Shown here: positions 36,795 to 46,846 of the stretch, in pieces
Numbering within the stretch: position 1 is the first letter of the stretch
Layout: the number at the start of each line of letters is the position of its first letter
Program-made: the position numbers and the translations under genes
DNA from: Microvirga pakistanensis
GTDB taxonomy: Bacteria; Pseudomonadota; Alphaproteobacteria; Rhizobiales; Beijerinckiaceae
Assembly: GCF_004458765.1 (NCBI RefSeq)
Contig: NZ_SPJX01000410.1
Coordinates: 87,574-151,573, forward strand
Direction: 5' to 3'
DNA length: 64,000 nt
Notes under the pieces: model-generated
What the model was told of the DNA's origin: nothing
The model's database searches: none
What the model saw: the letters and a program-made list of their open reading frames with translations, nothing else

Positions 36795-38396
36795 TTACTT
36801 ACCCTTGATGTCCACGCCGTAGAAGGTGTGGCGGCCGAACGGCGAGAGCTTGAAGTCGACCACTTCCTTGCGGACGGGCTTCAGCTGCACGGCGTGGGCA
36901 ATGGTGAACCAGGGAGCCTGCTCCTTGAAGATCACCTGAGCCTGCTCGTAGAGCTTGGTGCGCTCGGCCTGATCGGTCACAACCTTCGCCTTCGTGACGA
37001 GGTCGTCGAACGGCTTGTGGCAGAACTTGGCGATGTTCGAGCCCGAAGCGCTCTGCGCCGAGGCGCAGCCCAGCAGGGTGTGCAGGAAGTTGTCCGGATC
37101 GCCGTTGTCGCCGGTCCAGCCCAGCTGAGCCATCTGATGCTCGCCGGCCTGAGCGCGCTTGCGGTACTCGCCCCACTCGAAGCTCTTGATCTCAGCCTTC
37201 ACGCCGATCTTGGCGAGGTCGGCCTGCATGAGCTCCGCGATGCGGCGGGCGTTTGGGTTGTAGGGACGCTGCACCGGCATCGCCCACAGGTCGGTCTCGA
37301 GACCGTTCGGATAACCGGCTTCCGCCAGAAGCTTCTTGGCCGCTTCCGGGTTGTACTCGTCGTCCTTCACGGAGTCGTTGTACGACCACATGGACGGCGG
37401 GATCGGGTTCTTGGCCGGTACGCCCGAGCCGAGGAACACGGCGTCGACGATGGCCTTCTTGTTCATGGCCATGTTGAAGGCCTTGCGGACGCGCACGTCG
37501 TCAAAGGGCTTCTTCGTGGTCTGGTAAGCGAGATAGCCGACGTTCAGGCCCGGCTGCTCCATGAGCGTGACGTTCGGGTCCTTCTTGATGGCCTCGAGGT
37601 CAGCCGGGTTCGGGTACGGCATGACGTGGCACTCGCCCTTCTGGAGCTTCGCCCAGCGCACGGAGGCGTCCGGGGTAATCGAGAAGACGAGATCATCGAT
37701 CGCAGCCTTGCCGCCCCAATACTCGGGGAAGGCCTTGAAGCGGACGATGGCGTCCTTCTGGTAGTTGACGAGGTAGAACGGGCCCGAACCGATCGGATCT
37801 TGGTCGATCTTCTCCGGAGTGCCGGCCTTCAGCATGGCGTCGGCATATTCCTTCGACTGAACGCCGGCCCACTGCATGGCCAGGTTCGACAGGAAGGGAG
37901 CCTCGGGACGGTTGAGGGTGATGCGAACCGTGTAGTCGTCAACCTTCTCCACCGACTTCAGCAGGGCAGGCATGCCCATGTCGCTGAAATAGGAATGGTT
38001 CGGGCTCGTGACCTTGAAGTAGGGATTCTCTTCCTTCCATTGACGCTCGAACATGAACACGATGTCGTCGGCGTTCAGGTTGCGGGTCGGCTTGAAGGCT
38101 TTATTGGAGTGGAACTTCGCGTTCTTGCGGATATGGAAGGTGTATACCGTACCGTCAGCCGAAATGTCCCATTTCTCGGCAAGGCCAGGAACAACCTTCG
38201 TGCCGCCGCGCTCGAAATCCACGATGTTGTCGTAGATATGCTCGTTCACGTCGAACGAGGTGCCGGTGGTGTTCACGCCGGGATAGAAGTTTTCCGGGCT
38301 GCCCTCGGAGCAGTACACGAGGGTTTTGGCGGCCAGCGGAGCCGCGGCCAGGAAAGCCGGAACGCAGATTGCTGCGAAAAGGGCTGATTTCTTCAT
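36795..38396 (-). CDS. dppA: Dipeptide ABC transporter substrate-binding protein DppA
   Basis: A 533-residue periplasmic binding protein (SBP_bac_5). Signal peptide about 1-23 (KKSALFAAICVPAFLAAAPLAA). The mature start KTLVYCSEGSPENFYPGVNTTGTSFD is highly DppA-like, with GKAAIDDLVFSITPDASVRW and GWTGDNGDPDNFLHTLLGCASAQSASGSNIA later, matching dipeptide (and heme) binders. The ATG at 38396 lies eight bases after AGAGGA; the ATG two codons earlier is too close. It has a strong sigma-70-like promoter (38445-38473). First gene of dppABCDF. Confidence 0.95.
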   Translation of the reverse strand: MKKSALFAAICVPAFLAAAPLAAKTLVYCSEGSPENFYPGVNTTGTSFDVNEHIYDNIVDFERGGTKVVPGLAEKWDISADGTVYTFHIRKNAKFHSNKAFKPTRNLNADDIVFMFERQWKEENPYFKVTSPNHSYFSDMGMPALLKSVEKVDDYTVRITLNRPEAPFLSNLAMQWAGVQSKEYADAMLKAGTPEKIDQDPIGSGPFYLVNYQKDAIVRFKAFPEYWGGKAAIDDLVFSITPDASVRWAKLQKGECHVMPYPNPADLEAIKKDPNVTLMEQPGLNVGYLAYQTTKKPFDDVRVRKAFNMAMNKKAIVDAVFLGSGVPAKNPIPPSMWSYNDSVKDDEYNPEAAKKLLAEAGYPNGLETDLWAMPVQRPYNPNARRIAELMQADLAKIGVKAEIKSFEWGEYRKRAQAGEHQMAQLGWTGDNGDPDNFLHTLLGCASAQSASGSNIAKFCHKPFDDLVTKAKVVTDQAERTKLYEQAQVIFKEQAPWFTIAHAVQLKPVRKEVVDFKLSPFGRHTFYGVDIKGK

Positions 38397-38728
38397 TATC
38401 ATGGTCCTCTGAGACGGCACTACTCGTGGCCGTTCTGTGACGAAGTTAAGGTGCGAAGCCCCAATAATGTCAATCTGTCCAGGCGACCTTGGCTAATTTT
38501 TGGAATAAATTTACCATTTCGTGCTGATTTCCGCAGTTTCCTTCACGTTTTCGTTCGCTTCAAATTTCTGAGATTATACGGGGTTTGGGCGCTTTGGACC
38601 CTGCGCCGTCCACAGGTCGGGCAAACGGATGGCTTCCCGCGTCCCAAATTGGGGCGGCGAGGTCAAATCTGCCGGATCGGGAGCATGGAGGCGGCATGTC
38701 TCCGGAGCAGCCTCAGGGGCAGGCTTCG
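38397..38728. other. Intergenic region upstream of dppA
   Basis: These 332 bases separate the TPR-protein stop from dppA. They hold the dppA promoter and, just upstream of it, an unusually AT-rich block (about 38493-38520) that could act as an UP element. I see no gene or strong hairpin in the rest (38520-38728). Confidence 0.5.
38445..38473 (-). promoter_or_regulatory. Sigma-70-type promoter of dppA
   Basis: On the minus strand a perfect TTGACA (38468-38473) is followed after exactly 17 bases by CTTAAC (38445-38450), a moderate -10 box. Transcription would start near 38438, about 42 bases before the dppA ATG. Confidence 0.65.
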
Positions 38729-40840
38729 TTACTGGCGGACGGGATACCGTGCTTCCAGGACGGCGTTCAGGCCCACGCTGGCTTCGTCCGAATAGCCCGT
38801 GCGCTGCACCGCGCGGAACACTTTTTCGGCATCGTTATACCGGCCGAGCTTGAAGTAGGACCAGCCTCGGATCAGCATCAGGTCTGTTTGCTCGGGGACG
38901 ATCCGGGCCCGCTCGCTCAAAGCCAGGATGGCTTCCACGTAGCGCCCGTCACGATAGGCGGCGAGGGCCCGCTGTCCAAGGATGGAGGCGCTCAGCTCGA
39001 CCCGCCGCGGGCCCGTCTGCGGAGCCTGGGCCGCCGCGACGGCGGCCTCCGAGGTCAGGTTCTTGCGCAGATAGGCGAGGGACTTGCCGTAGGCCGCTTC
39101 CTCCCGGGTGCGGGCGCTGCCTCTGCGAATGGCCTGATCGAAGGCGCTGGCGGCCTCCATGGGGCGGTTGGCTTCCATGAGGCACCAACCGAGGGCGAGC
39201 GCCGCATTGGGAGCCAGCCCGTCCGGGTTGCGGGTCATGAGGCAGTTGCGGCTTCCACTCGCGCGCGGCCCGGCGGTCGCGGTGGTGAAGCCCTGCTCCA
39301 CTGCCGTGGTGGTGTGCTCGACGAACGCGCGCGGCGTCCCGGCTCGAACCGGGACGGAGCGCATGGATTCCTGCGGGCCGGGCTCCAAGGGTGCCATCGG
39401 CTGTGGCGGCGCAACGCGCTGCTGGGCGGCCCGGGGCGTGGTGCCGGCGGCAAGATCGGCGATCCGTTCCGAGCGGTCGCGCCATTGCGCGACGATCGCA
39501 TTGAAAGCGGCTCGGTCGTTCAGGCGCTGGGTGGATAGAGCGAGGCCATAGGCGGATGGTTCGTCATCGGCTCTCCAGCTCAGAGCTTGGCGGAACCAGT
39601 CCCGGGCCGTCTGGAACTGGCTCGTGTTGTAGGAAAACCAGCCGAGCGCCTGGGCTCCGTCGGGAAAACGCTGACTCGTGACCACGGGCACGATGCGCGA
39701 CACGATGCGGGTCTCGAGGCGCGGCGGCGGGTCCTGAGCCAGCAGAGCCGTTGCCACGTCGAGATAGATCTTCATGTTCTCGGGGGCCTTGTCGCGCCAG
39801 TCATACGCGAAGACTTCGGCCTCGGCGAGGCGTTCCAGCGCGCGCAGGGACATGGCATAACCCTCTGCGGCCTTGTTCCCGCCGTTGCGGTCGAGCGCCG
39901 TCTTGAACAGCTCCAGCGCCCGTGCAGGGTTGCCATGGTGATAGTTGTACCAGGCCAGGACCAGCACGGGTCCGGGTTCGTCCGAGTTGCGGGTCAGGCG
40001 CTCGACGGTCGCGAGATCCTCCGCAGACGCGGTCATCTTGTCGTCGTTTGCTGCCCGCTCCACCCGTCGACGCGCCAGCTCCTCGCGGATGGAATCGAAA
40101 TTATCGGGCTCGTCGCCGGTCTTGCGCTCGAACTGAAGCAGGTCCGCCACCTGGTTGTCCGGCAAAAGGCTGAGGGCCTTCTGCAATGTTGCCAAGCGCT
40201 CGCCGGGGTTGGCGCAGTTGGTGAGGAGATAGGTATAGACGTCTCGCGTGCGGTTGGGCTGCTCGGTCTTGGCGAAGGCCTCGGCGACGCGCCAGAGCAC
40301 GTCCACGTTCACGCAGGTCAGAAGGTTCGGGTTTTCGGTGGCGACGGAGAGAACCGTGCGCCATTGGCCCGAATCGGACGCGTTGGTGAGCCGCCGACGT
40401 GCCTCGACCGTGTCGAGGGCCGTGACCAGTTCCTCAGGCGGCTTCCAGTTCGGGTCCGAGGATTGGCGCTCGGCGATGGCCGCGCGCACCTCTGCGATCC
40501 GGTCCTCCTTGTAGAGGTTCCACAACCGCTCGACGATCGGGTCGATCGTGACGGTGCCGGCCGAGAGCTGGGACAGGTCGCTCGGTGGCGTCCAGTTCGG
40601 GTAGAGCGCGCGAAGACGGGCGATTTCCGCATTAACGCGGCGCGTGTCGCCCTGGGACGCAAAGTAGCGCAGGGCCGATTCGTCCACCTGCGGCTGATTG
40701 CCGGACGGGGCAGGGGCAGCATTAGGGGTGGGCGAGGGTGACGCCGGGGGTTGTCCGCCCGCAGGACTATCCTGCTGCGCGATCGCTGCGAAGCCCAGAC
40801 CAAGGACCGCAATCGTTATGGCGCTGCTCGCTAGACGCAT
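38729..40840 (-). CDS. TPR-repeat protein of the cellulose-synthesis operon (BcsC/BcsK-like)
   Basis: A 703-residue exported protein: N-terminal hydrophobic signal (LASSAITIAVLGLGFAAIA), a Pro/Ala/Ser-rich linker (about 25-50), then helical repeats with TPR features (for example WYNYHHGNPARALELFKTAL, ALGWFSYNTSQFQTARDWFRQAL, ALGWCLMEANRPMEAASAFDQAI, IRGWSYFKLGRYNDAEKVFRAV). It has no beta-barrel domain, so it is not a full BcsC porin. TPR proteins in alphaproteobacterial bcs operons are thought to be periplasmic scaffolds. Its start overlaps the bcsZ stop by 10 bases, which ties it to the operon. The Bcs letter is not certain. Confidence 0.8.
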   Translation of the reverse strand: MRLASSAITIAVLGLGFAAIAQQDSPAGGQPPASPSPTPNAAPAPSGNQPQVDESALRYFASQGDTRRVNAEIARLRALYPNWTPPSDLSQLSAGTVTIDPIVERLWNLYKEDRIAEVRAAIAERQSSDPNWKPPEELVTALDTVEARRRLTNASDSGQWRTVLSVATENPNLLTCVNVDVLWRVAEAFAKTEQPNRTRDVYTYLLTNCANPGERLATLQKALSLLPDNQVADLLQFERKTGDEPDNFDSIREELARRRVERAANDDKMTASAEDLATVERLTRNSDEPGPVLVLAWYNYHHGNPARALELFKTALDRNGGNKAAEGYAMSLRALERLAEAEVFAYDWRDKAPENMKIYLDVATALLAQDPPPRLETRIVSRIVPVVTSQRFPDGAQALGWFSYNTSQFQTARDWFRQALSWRADDEPSAYGLALSTQRLNDRAAFNAIVAQWRDRSERIADLAAGTTPRAAQQRVAPPQPMAPLEPGPQESMRSVPVRAGTPRAFVEHTTTAVEQGFTTATAGPRASGSRNCLMTRNPDGLAPNAALALGWCLMEANRPMEAASAFDQAIRRGSARTREEAAYGKSLAYLRKNLTSEAAVAAAQAPQTGPRRVELSASILGQRALAAYRDGRYVEAILALSERARIVPEQTDLMLIRGWSYFKLGRYNDAEKVFRAVQRTGYSDEASVGLNAVLEARYPVRQ

Positions 40841-41928
40841 TGCGGATATTTTTCACCAAGCCAGGACTTCGTCATCAGATACAGGGTCGACGGATAATAG
40901 AGCTGCGGCTCGAACGCCTTCAGCGCTGCCGGAACGGGGGTTCCATCCAGGGCGCAGGCCAGTCCGGCCGCGAGGATGGCGTAGCCCTGGTCGTTCAACC
41001 GCTCCCGGACCTGTCCAGTCACGACATTCACGACGGCAACTCCTTCGTTCTCGGCAGACCAACGCTGCTTGAGCGCTCGCAACCACTCCAAATCGGTCAT
41101 TCCTGCCCTGAGAAGGTAGAGGGGTATCCTTAAGGAGTTGTAACCGAACTCCGGCGGGAAGCCGTCGGCGGGCTTGGTCTGCATCCGCCGCTGGATGGAG
41201 ATCCAGTCGGCAGGGAGCCGGATTCGGCCGGACGTCGTCTGCTGAAGCAGGTTGACTCCCTCTCGCCAGACGCGGTTCCATTCGTATTCGGGCGCGAGGC
41301 CCGCGAGCACCGGAAACGCTTCGAAGATCCAGTAGGAGAGATTGACCACGGGTCCGTCCGGGCGCTCACCTTCGTTGAAGCCTTCCGCCCCCGGCAGCAG
41401 GAAAACGGATCCGCCATCGCGGCCAAAGGTGTTCTTGCCGATGGCTTTGGCGAGTTTCTGCGCAGCCGCCGCATACCGGGGCTCCTTCCAGGCGGCTCCC
41501 GCCTTCGCCAGGGCATAGGCGAGGAGGATGTCCCCGTCGGTCGCGTTGTTGCGATCGGTCACCCGAGGTTTGGCGGAGGGATCCCATTTCCAGGCTGCGA
41601 GGCCATCGTCGCGGATCAGCAACTCCGTAAAGGTGAAGGTCCATATCTTTTCGAAGGTTACGCGGTCGTTGGCCGCCAGGGCGAGGAGGAGGCCATAGCC
41701 CTGTCCCTCGCTGTGGCTGATATTGCCATTGGCATTGTCGGCGATGCGCCCGTCGTCCTCGATGAAGCGCGTGCGGTAGGCGTCCCATTCCGCAGGCGAA
41801 AGGGTGCCGACCACGTTCAGAGTTTGCACGGTCAGACTCCAGGAGGGCGAGACCGAAGAGGCGAGGGCCAGCAGCCCCGCGAGCAGACAGGGCAGGAGGG
41901 CCGATCTGCGCTTTGCAAAGATCCTCAT
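40831..41928 (-). CDS. bcsZ: Endo-beta-1,4-glucanase of cellulose synthesis (GH8)
   Basis: A 365-residue periplasmic cellulase of family GH8 needed for proper cellulose export. Signal peptide about 1-31 (LLPCLLAGLLALASSVSPSWS). The general-acid Glu74 lies in NISHSEGQGYGLLLALAAND; DDGLAAWKWDPS and NNATDGDILLAYALAKAG carry the family's conserved aspartates. VNLSYWIFEAFPVLAGL and FGYNSLRIPLYLLRAG are also typical of BcsZ/CelC. The ATG at 41928 overlaps the bcsB stop (ATGA). Confidence 0.94.
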   Translation of the reverse strand: MRIFAKRRSALLPCLLAGLLALASSVSPSWSLTVQTLNVVGTLSPAEWDAYRTRFIEDDGRIADNANGNISHSEGQGYGLLLALAANDRVTFEKIWTFTFTELLIRDDGLAAWKWDPSAKPRVTDRNNATDGDILLAYALAKAGAAWKEPRYAAAAQKLAKAIGKNTFGRDGGSVFLLPGAEGFNEGERPDGPVVNLSYWIFEAFPVLAGLAPEYEWNRVWREGVNLLQQTTSGRIRLPADWISIQRRMQTKPADGFPPEFGYNSLRIPLYLLRAGMTDLEWLRALKQRWSAENEGVAVVNVVTGQVRERLNDQGYAILAAGLACALDGTPVPAALKAFEPQLYYPSTLYLMTKSWLGEKYPQCV

Positions 41929-44465
41929 GAGGGCCGCCCCAGGCGTTTCAGGAGCAGATAGGTCGCCATCCCCAGAAGCAGACAGCACGCCACCATGAGC
42001 ACGGCATAATGGAGAATGTTCGCCGACATCCAGTTCGCCGCGACGAGACGCAGGTTCATGAGCGAGAAGGGTTGCGTCTGGATGAAGTCGTAGTCCTGGA
42101 TCGGCTCGACCTGGAGCTTGAATTCCCGTGGATCCAGCGCGACCGCACGGCCGGCGACCTTCGACCACAGGAGCGGGTCCGCCGCGCGGGCCATCTCCTC
42201 CGCCAGCGCCTCTTCCGTGCGGGCCGTCACAAGGGTCCAGACGCCTGCTTCAGGGGTTCGGTTCTGCGCGATGAGCAGGGTCGATCGCTGCGGCGGTTCA
42301 TAAGGGGCGTCGATGCGCGCCCCGAGCGACAGAGAGTTGACGGACAGACTGAAGGTCTGCTCCATCCAGTCCTGAAGGGAGCCGAGCGTCTGCTGGAGGA
42401 CGCCCTGTCTGCGGAACGACTCCGACCAGCGCTTGCGCACCTCGTCGGTGGAGGCCGTGCCGCTGCGATCTGCCGAGGAGGGGCCCAGGGTCATGGTGAA
42501 ATCCGTGTTCGCAACCTGTTGAGAGGACGCGTCGGATTGGAAAGGGGTCGCAGGCCAGACCAGGCGCAGGTGCTCGGAAACCCGCACCCGACCGAGAAGC
42601 CCCGGTGGGATCTGCTCAACGGCGCCAATGAAGATGACGGAGGCGTCCTCCGCCGAGGTGGCACTGGCGAATTGGGTCCGCATGGGTGTGCCGGCGCTGC
42701 GTGCCATGCGCGCGAGGAATGTGCCGGCGGCAGCGATGTTCAGCGTGTCCGAGCGGCCCAGCACCACCGTCGTCGGACCGTCCTCGTTCGGGAAATGGCC
42801 GGTGCTCAGCACGCCGAGATCGGGCTGGCGCCCGATGCGTCCGAACTCCGGAAACTCAAGGCTGCTGGTGTCGAAGAGAACGAAGCGGTTGGTCTCCGAC
42901 AGCGTCTCTCCCGGGGCGCAGCGATCATCCGCGTCGGTCAGGAGACCCACTTCCACCGTGACGCTGTTGAGACCGGCCTTGAAGTGCTTCAGCGGCAGCC
43001 TGATCGCGTGGCGCTTGACGACATCCCCCTGTGCCGTGATGACGAGCTGCGTGCTGATCTTGTCATTGACGAAGATGTTCACATGGCTGCCCGGCTTGAC
43101 CGCACTGGTATAGGCCGCCTCGACGTTGAGCAGCGCCTCGCCGTATTCCGTCGCATAGAAATCCGGCGGAAGATTCAGCATGAAACGGCTCTTGAGGCGG
43201 CGTCCTGAAAACTCCTGGGTGGCGATGCCGAGATCCGCGAAGCGGAAGGAGTGGCGGCCGAACGCCGTCACGACCTCGGGCCAATGCCACGAGGCCGTAT
43301 CGACGATGCCCTGATCGATTTTTCCCGTGTTGATGGCCTGTGTGCCGATAACGGCAATGGCGGAATCCAAATCGTTCCAGGTCGGCCCGGAGACCACGAG
43401 AGTGGAGCCGACGGATCCCGGTTCCTGCATCATCATGGTCAACGGCTGGGCCATCACGCTGTCCGGCACGCCCGGAAGAAGCCCGCGCAGTTCGCTGGCA
43501 AGGCCCATCACCACCTTGATCGTTCCCGCCGGCGAGCGGCCAGGATCGGATTCCACCACTTGAATGACGGGACGCGCATAGCGCCCGCGCAAGGCAATCA
43601 TCTGCACGAGACGCAGCAGACGGTCGCGGATTTCGGGGCGGTAGACCTTGGGAGCCACGACCCGGATCGTCGTGACGCCCGACGCATCAACGCCGACGGC
43701 GGGAAGGTCCTCGAGGCTGCGCAGGGTCTTCGTGGCGCCCTCGGCGAAGATGAGGCGAGTGGATGCCGAATCCACATCGGTCCAAAGCTCATACGTAGCC
43801 GCGATGGTGCAATCGGTCCGGTGGCGCTGGACCGCTTCCGTGCGGATGAAGTTGGATCCCGCGCGCAGAAGTCCCGGCCGAATCTGGGCGGTCACAGGCC
43901 TGATATTGTCGGACGATTGGATCGGGGTGTCGATCACCGTCTCGCCGTTGATCACGATCCTGAGGCGCGAGCCTTCCGGCATCACCACGACCGCATTCTT
44001 ATAGCCGACCGTGATCGAGGTGCCGCTCGACGCTTCATCCTGCGTCAGATGGAAGGTCCAGGACTGCGCATCGCTCTCGCCCTCGAGGCGAATTGTTTCG
44101 AACGGCAGGATCGGACGCTCGATGCGAGGAGCCGCGGGAGAGGCCGCTGTCGCGGCAACGGCAGGCCTGGACGAATCGCGTGGTGCCACCGCCCCTGGCG
44201 CGATCTGAAAAGATCCTGAAGCGTTCTTGGGAGCCAAGGGCGCGTTTTGCGGAGCCGCCGCCCGCGGGGCGGGGGAGGGGCCGCGGATGTCGAAGGTGGC
44301 TGGCGGAGCACCGCTTTGCGGAGGCCGAGCCTGTGCAGGGCGCTGCGCCGGCGCAGATGGTGTGGCAGGCGCGCCGTCCATGCTGAAAGGAGCGACCTGC
44401 GCTGTTGCCGTCCGCGCCCCCAGCATTTCGAAGGCGATGAGAAAGGGAATCAGAACGGAGCGCAC
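41925..44465 (-). CDS. bcsB: Cellulose synthase regulatory/periplasmic subunit BcsB
   Basis: An 846-residue periplasmic subunit anchored by one C-terminal helix (NILHYAVLMVACCLLLGMATYLL) that associates with BcsA. It has an N-terminal signal, a Pro/Ala-rich linker (about 25-110), then carbohydrate-binding and flavodoxin-like repeats: YKNAVVVMPEGSRLRIVING, RPVTAQIRPGLLRAGSN, and the second copy around VNIFVNDKISTQLVITAQG. The start is a GTG at 44465 with AGAGG at good spacing; no better ATG is near. It begins nine bases after bcsA. Confidence 0.93.
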   Translation of the reverse strand: MRSVLIPFLIAFEMLGARTATAQVAPFSMDGAPATPSAPAQRPAQARPPQSGAPPATFDIRGPSPAPRAAAPQNAPLAPKNASGSFQIAPGAVAPRDSSRPAVAATAASPAAPRIERPILPFETIRLEGESDAQSWTFHLTQDEASSGTSITVGYKNAVVVMPEGSRLRIVINGETVIDTPIQSSDNIRPVTAQIRPGLLRAGSNFIRTEAVQRHRTDCTIAATYELWTDVDSASTRLIFAEGATKTLRSLEDLPAVGVDASGVTTIRVVAPKVYRPEIRDRLLRLVQMIALRGRYARPVIQVVESDPGRSPAGTIKVVMGLASELRGLLPGVPDSVMAQPLTMMMQEPGSVGSTLVVSGPTWNDLDSAIAVIGTQAINTGKIDQGIVDTASWHWPEVVTAFGRHSFRFADLGIATQEFSGRRLKSRFMLNLPPDFYATEYGEALLNVEAAYTSAVKPGSHVNIFVNDKISTQLVITAQGDVVKRHAIRLPLKHFKAGLNSVTVEVGLLTDADDRCAPGETLSETNRFVLFDTSSLEFPEFGRIGRQPDLGVLSTGHFPNEDGPTTVVLGRSDTLNIAAAGTFLARMARSAGTPMRTQFASATSAEDASVIFIGAVEQIPPGLLGRVRVSEHLRLVWPATPFQSDASSQQVANTDFTMTLGPSSADRSGTASTDEVRKRWSESFRRQGVLQQTLGSLQDWMEQTFSLSVNSLSLGARIDAPYEPPQRSTLLIAQNRTPEAGVWTLVTARTEEALAEEMARAADPLLWSKVAGRAVALDPREFKLQVEPIQDYDFIQTQPFSLMNLRLVAANWMSANILHYAVLMVACCLLLGMATYLLLKRLGRPS

Positions 44466-44474
44466 GGCACGCCT

Positions 44475-46670
44475 CTATTTGACGACCGCTGGAACCGACG
44501 GAGTCGGCGGCTTGGACATGCCGATCCGCTGCAGGCCGAAGAGATAGGAAAGGCCTCGCCCCGTCTGGTAGAGGGAGACCATGAGAAACCAGAGCGTGCC
44601 ACGCAGCACGCCGATATCCTGGTGGCGCCGCTTCTGGAACGCGCTCCACTGATCCGCATTCGCAAAGACGAGATCGGCCACGAGTTTGTGGTGCTCAGGG
44701 CTTTCGATCAGGAAGCGGCAGCCCAGTAGCAAGCCCTTGTCGTCCATGCCGACTTTGCGGATTTCGACCGGCATATGCTGGGTCGGCAGGTCGGCATGGG
44801 GCATGAATTCAAGAGTGCCGAGCGCTCCCTTCTTGAGCGTGGGCTCGTTGGAGGGCGCCACATGCAGCCGTGCGCCGCCCACGGAAATATCGCGCACCGA
44901 CGCCTCGATGACGTCATCGCCGAGCAAGAACCGGCAGGTGCGATCGGTATGCACGCGGTGGCTCATGCGTCGAGAGGCGCGCTCCGACACGACTCCCAAT
45001 GCGCAGCCCGCGATGATGAGATTGAGGATGTTCCAGGCGCCCGTCACCAGGGTCAGATCGGCTTTGTAGGGTTCGAGCCACACGCGGATGCCTGTCGCGA
45101 CGACGCCCAGCAGGAGGATGCCGAAGATGATGAAATATGGCGTGCCGAGTTCCGAGACCCGGCTCTCAAGCATGGACTCGCCCTTGGACGTGACCTTGAA
45201 GGTCGGTTTCTTCGGATTGGCCATCACCGACAGAATCGCTGGAAGCAGGTAGATCGTCTGGATGTACTCGTACAGATCCGAAATCCACGGCCAGCGGTAA
45301 CGGCCGTACAGATAGTTCTGCATCATGAAGTTCACCATCATGTAGGTGAACGTATAGGCCAGGAACTCGCCGCCCGATGCGGTGAAGATCTCCAGGGAGA
45401 AAAACAGGTAGCAGAGCGGCGACAGCAGAAACGCGAATCGCGAGAAGGGAAACAGCCAGAAAAGGGTGCTCGACATATAGGCGAGGCGCTGTGAGAGTTT
45501 CAGCCCGCGCTTCAGGGGCGGAAAGCTGAAGCGCAGGATCTGCATCATGCCTTGTGCCCAACGCGAGCGCTGGCCGATGAAGCTCGCGAAGGTATCGGGC
45601 TGGAGCCCTGCGATCAGCGGTTTGTCCACATACACGCTGCTCCAGCCGCGCGCATGAAGATCGAGTGCGGTCTCGCAATCCTCTGTGATGCTCAGGCCGC
45701 TGAACCCGTTCGTTTCCTGCAAGGCCTCGCGCCGGAGCACGGCAGCCGAGCCGCAAAAGAAGGCTGCATCCCATTTGTCCAGGCCGCGCTGGATGACGCC
45801 GTAGAACATTTCGTTCTCGGACGGCATGGTCTGGAAGGTGCCGAGATTGCGCTCGAGCGGATCGGGATTGATGAAGAAGTGCGGCGTCTGCACCAGGAAC
45901 AGGTTCTTGTCGGCGGTGAAGAACCCGACGGTTTCCTCCAGAAAGCTCCGTGCGGGCGCATGGTCCGCATCGAAGACGGCGACGAGGTCGCCGGTGGAGT
46001 GCTCAAGGCCGTTGTTGAGGTTGCCTGCCTTTGCGTGAAGGTTGCGTGCGCGGGTGAGGTACTTGACGTCGAGAGCCGCGCAAAGAGCCTGCAGTTCGGA
46101 GCGGCGCGCGCGGGCAGCCGCTGCTGCATGTGCATTGTCCGAATGACATTTCTCGTCCGTGCCGCCATCGTCGAGGAGCCAGACGGTGAGTTTCTCAGCC
46201 GGATAACTCATGGCCTTGGCGGCCGCGAGGGTGGTGGCCAGAAGACTCGCATCCTCGTTGTAGCTCGGCACGAAGACGTCGACGGTCGGCAGGTTGTCCG
46301 GGTCGATTTGCGGCGACTTGCGCGAGGGCATCGGGCTCGACACCACGAACAGGCTTAAGAAAAGCATCATCACGCTGTACATCTCGGCGATGTAGAGCAG
46401 GATCGCGGGGATGAAGTTCGCCAACTCGGTGACGGGTGGGATCGTGCTCGTGGTGCGCCAGAAGACATAACGCAGGACGATTGCCGTGCCGAGAGCCAGC
46501 GCGATCACACGCCAGACGCCCTGAGCCCGAAAGAACTTCAGGACGATCATGCAAGCCACGACCACGAGGCCTGCGACGAGATGCGTCTGAAGGCTGATGG
46601 GAAGGGCGACCAGCAGGACGATGAGCATCGCCGCCACCGCCCAGAAGGCTACGAGTGCACCCCTACGCAT
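44475..46670 (-). CDS. bcsA: Cellulose synthase catalytic subunit (UDP-forming)
   Basis: A 731-residue inner-membrane GT2 glycosyltransferase that polymerises UDP-glucose and extrudes cellulose. Catalytic motifs: DDG at 167-169, DxD at 234-236 (VFDADHAP), TED at 329-331 (LSITEDCETAL) and QxxRW at 367-371 (GQRSRWAQGMMQILR). Several membrane helices flank the domain. A C-terminal PilZ domain has RxxxR (Arg564-Arg568 or 568-572) and DxSxxG (Asp594-Gly599), so c-di-GMP should activate the enzyme. First of the bcsA-bcsB-bcsZ-TPR operon; bcsN is 176 bases upstream. Confidence 0.97.
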   Translation of the reverse strand: MRRGALVAFWAVAAMLIVLLVALPISLQTHLVAGLVVVACMIVLKFFRAQGVWRVIALALGTAIVLRYVFWRTTSTIPPVTELANFIPAILLYIAEMYSVMMLFLSLFVVSSPMPSRKSPQIDPDNLPTVDVFVPSYNEDASLLATTLAAAKAMSYPAEKLTVWLLDDGGTDEKCHSDNAHAAAAARARRSELQALCAALDVKYLTRARNLHAKAGNLNNGLEHSTGDLVAVFDADHAPARSFLEETVGFFTADKNLFLVQTPHFFINPDPLERNLGTFQTMPSENEMFYGVIQRGLDKWDAAFFCGSAAVLRREALQETNGFSGLSITEDCETALDLHARGWSSVYVDKPLIAGLQPDTFASFIGQRSRWAQGMMQILRFSFPPLKRGLKLSQRLAYMSSTLFWLFPFSRFAFLLSPLCYLFFSLEIFTASGGEFLAYTFTYMMVNFMMQNYLYGRYRWPWISDLYEYIQTIYLLPAILSVMANPKKPTFKVTSKGESMLESRVSELGTPYFIIFGILLLGVVATGIRVWLEPYKADLTLVTGAWNILNLIIAGCALGVVSERASRRMSHRVHTDRTCRFLLGDDVIEASVRDISVGGARLHVAPSNEPTLKKGALGTLEFMPHADLPTQHMPVEIRKVGMDDKGLLLGCRFLIESPEHHKLVADLVFANADQWSAFQKRRHQDIGVLRGTLWFLMVSLYQTGRGLSYLFGLQRIGMSKPPTPSVPAVVK

Positions 46671-46846
46671 CGTTTAAGGTCTCAGTCAAGGTTGTTATGC
46701 GCCGAGAGGCAGGCATAAGCTAACAGCTACTGAAGGTCTACCTCGGCGGAGGCAGTATTGATCCCGTGACTTTGGGTTTTTTGTCGCGCTAGTAAATTTT
46801 AATTGATGATACGCAATTCAATTACGTAGAAGAATCTGTCTCTTAC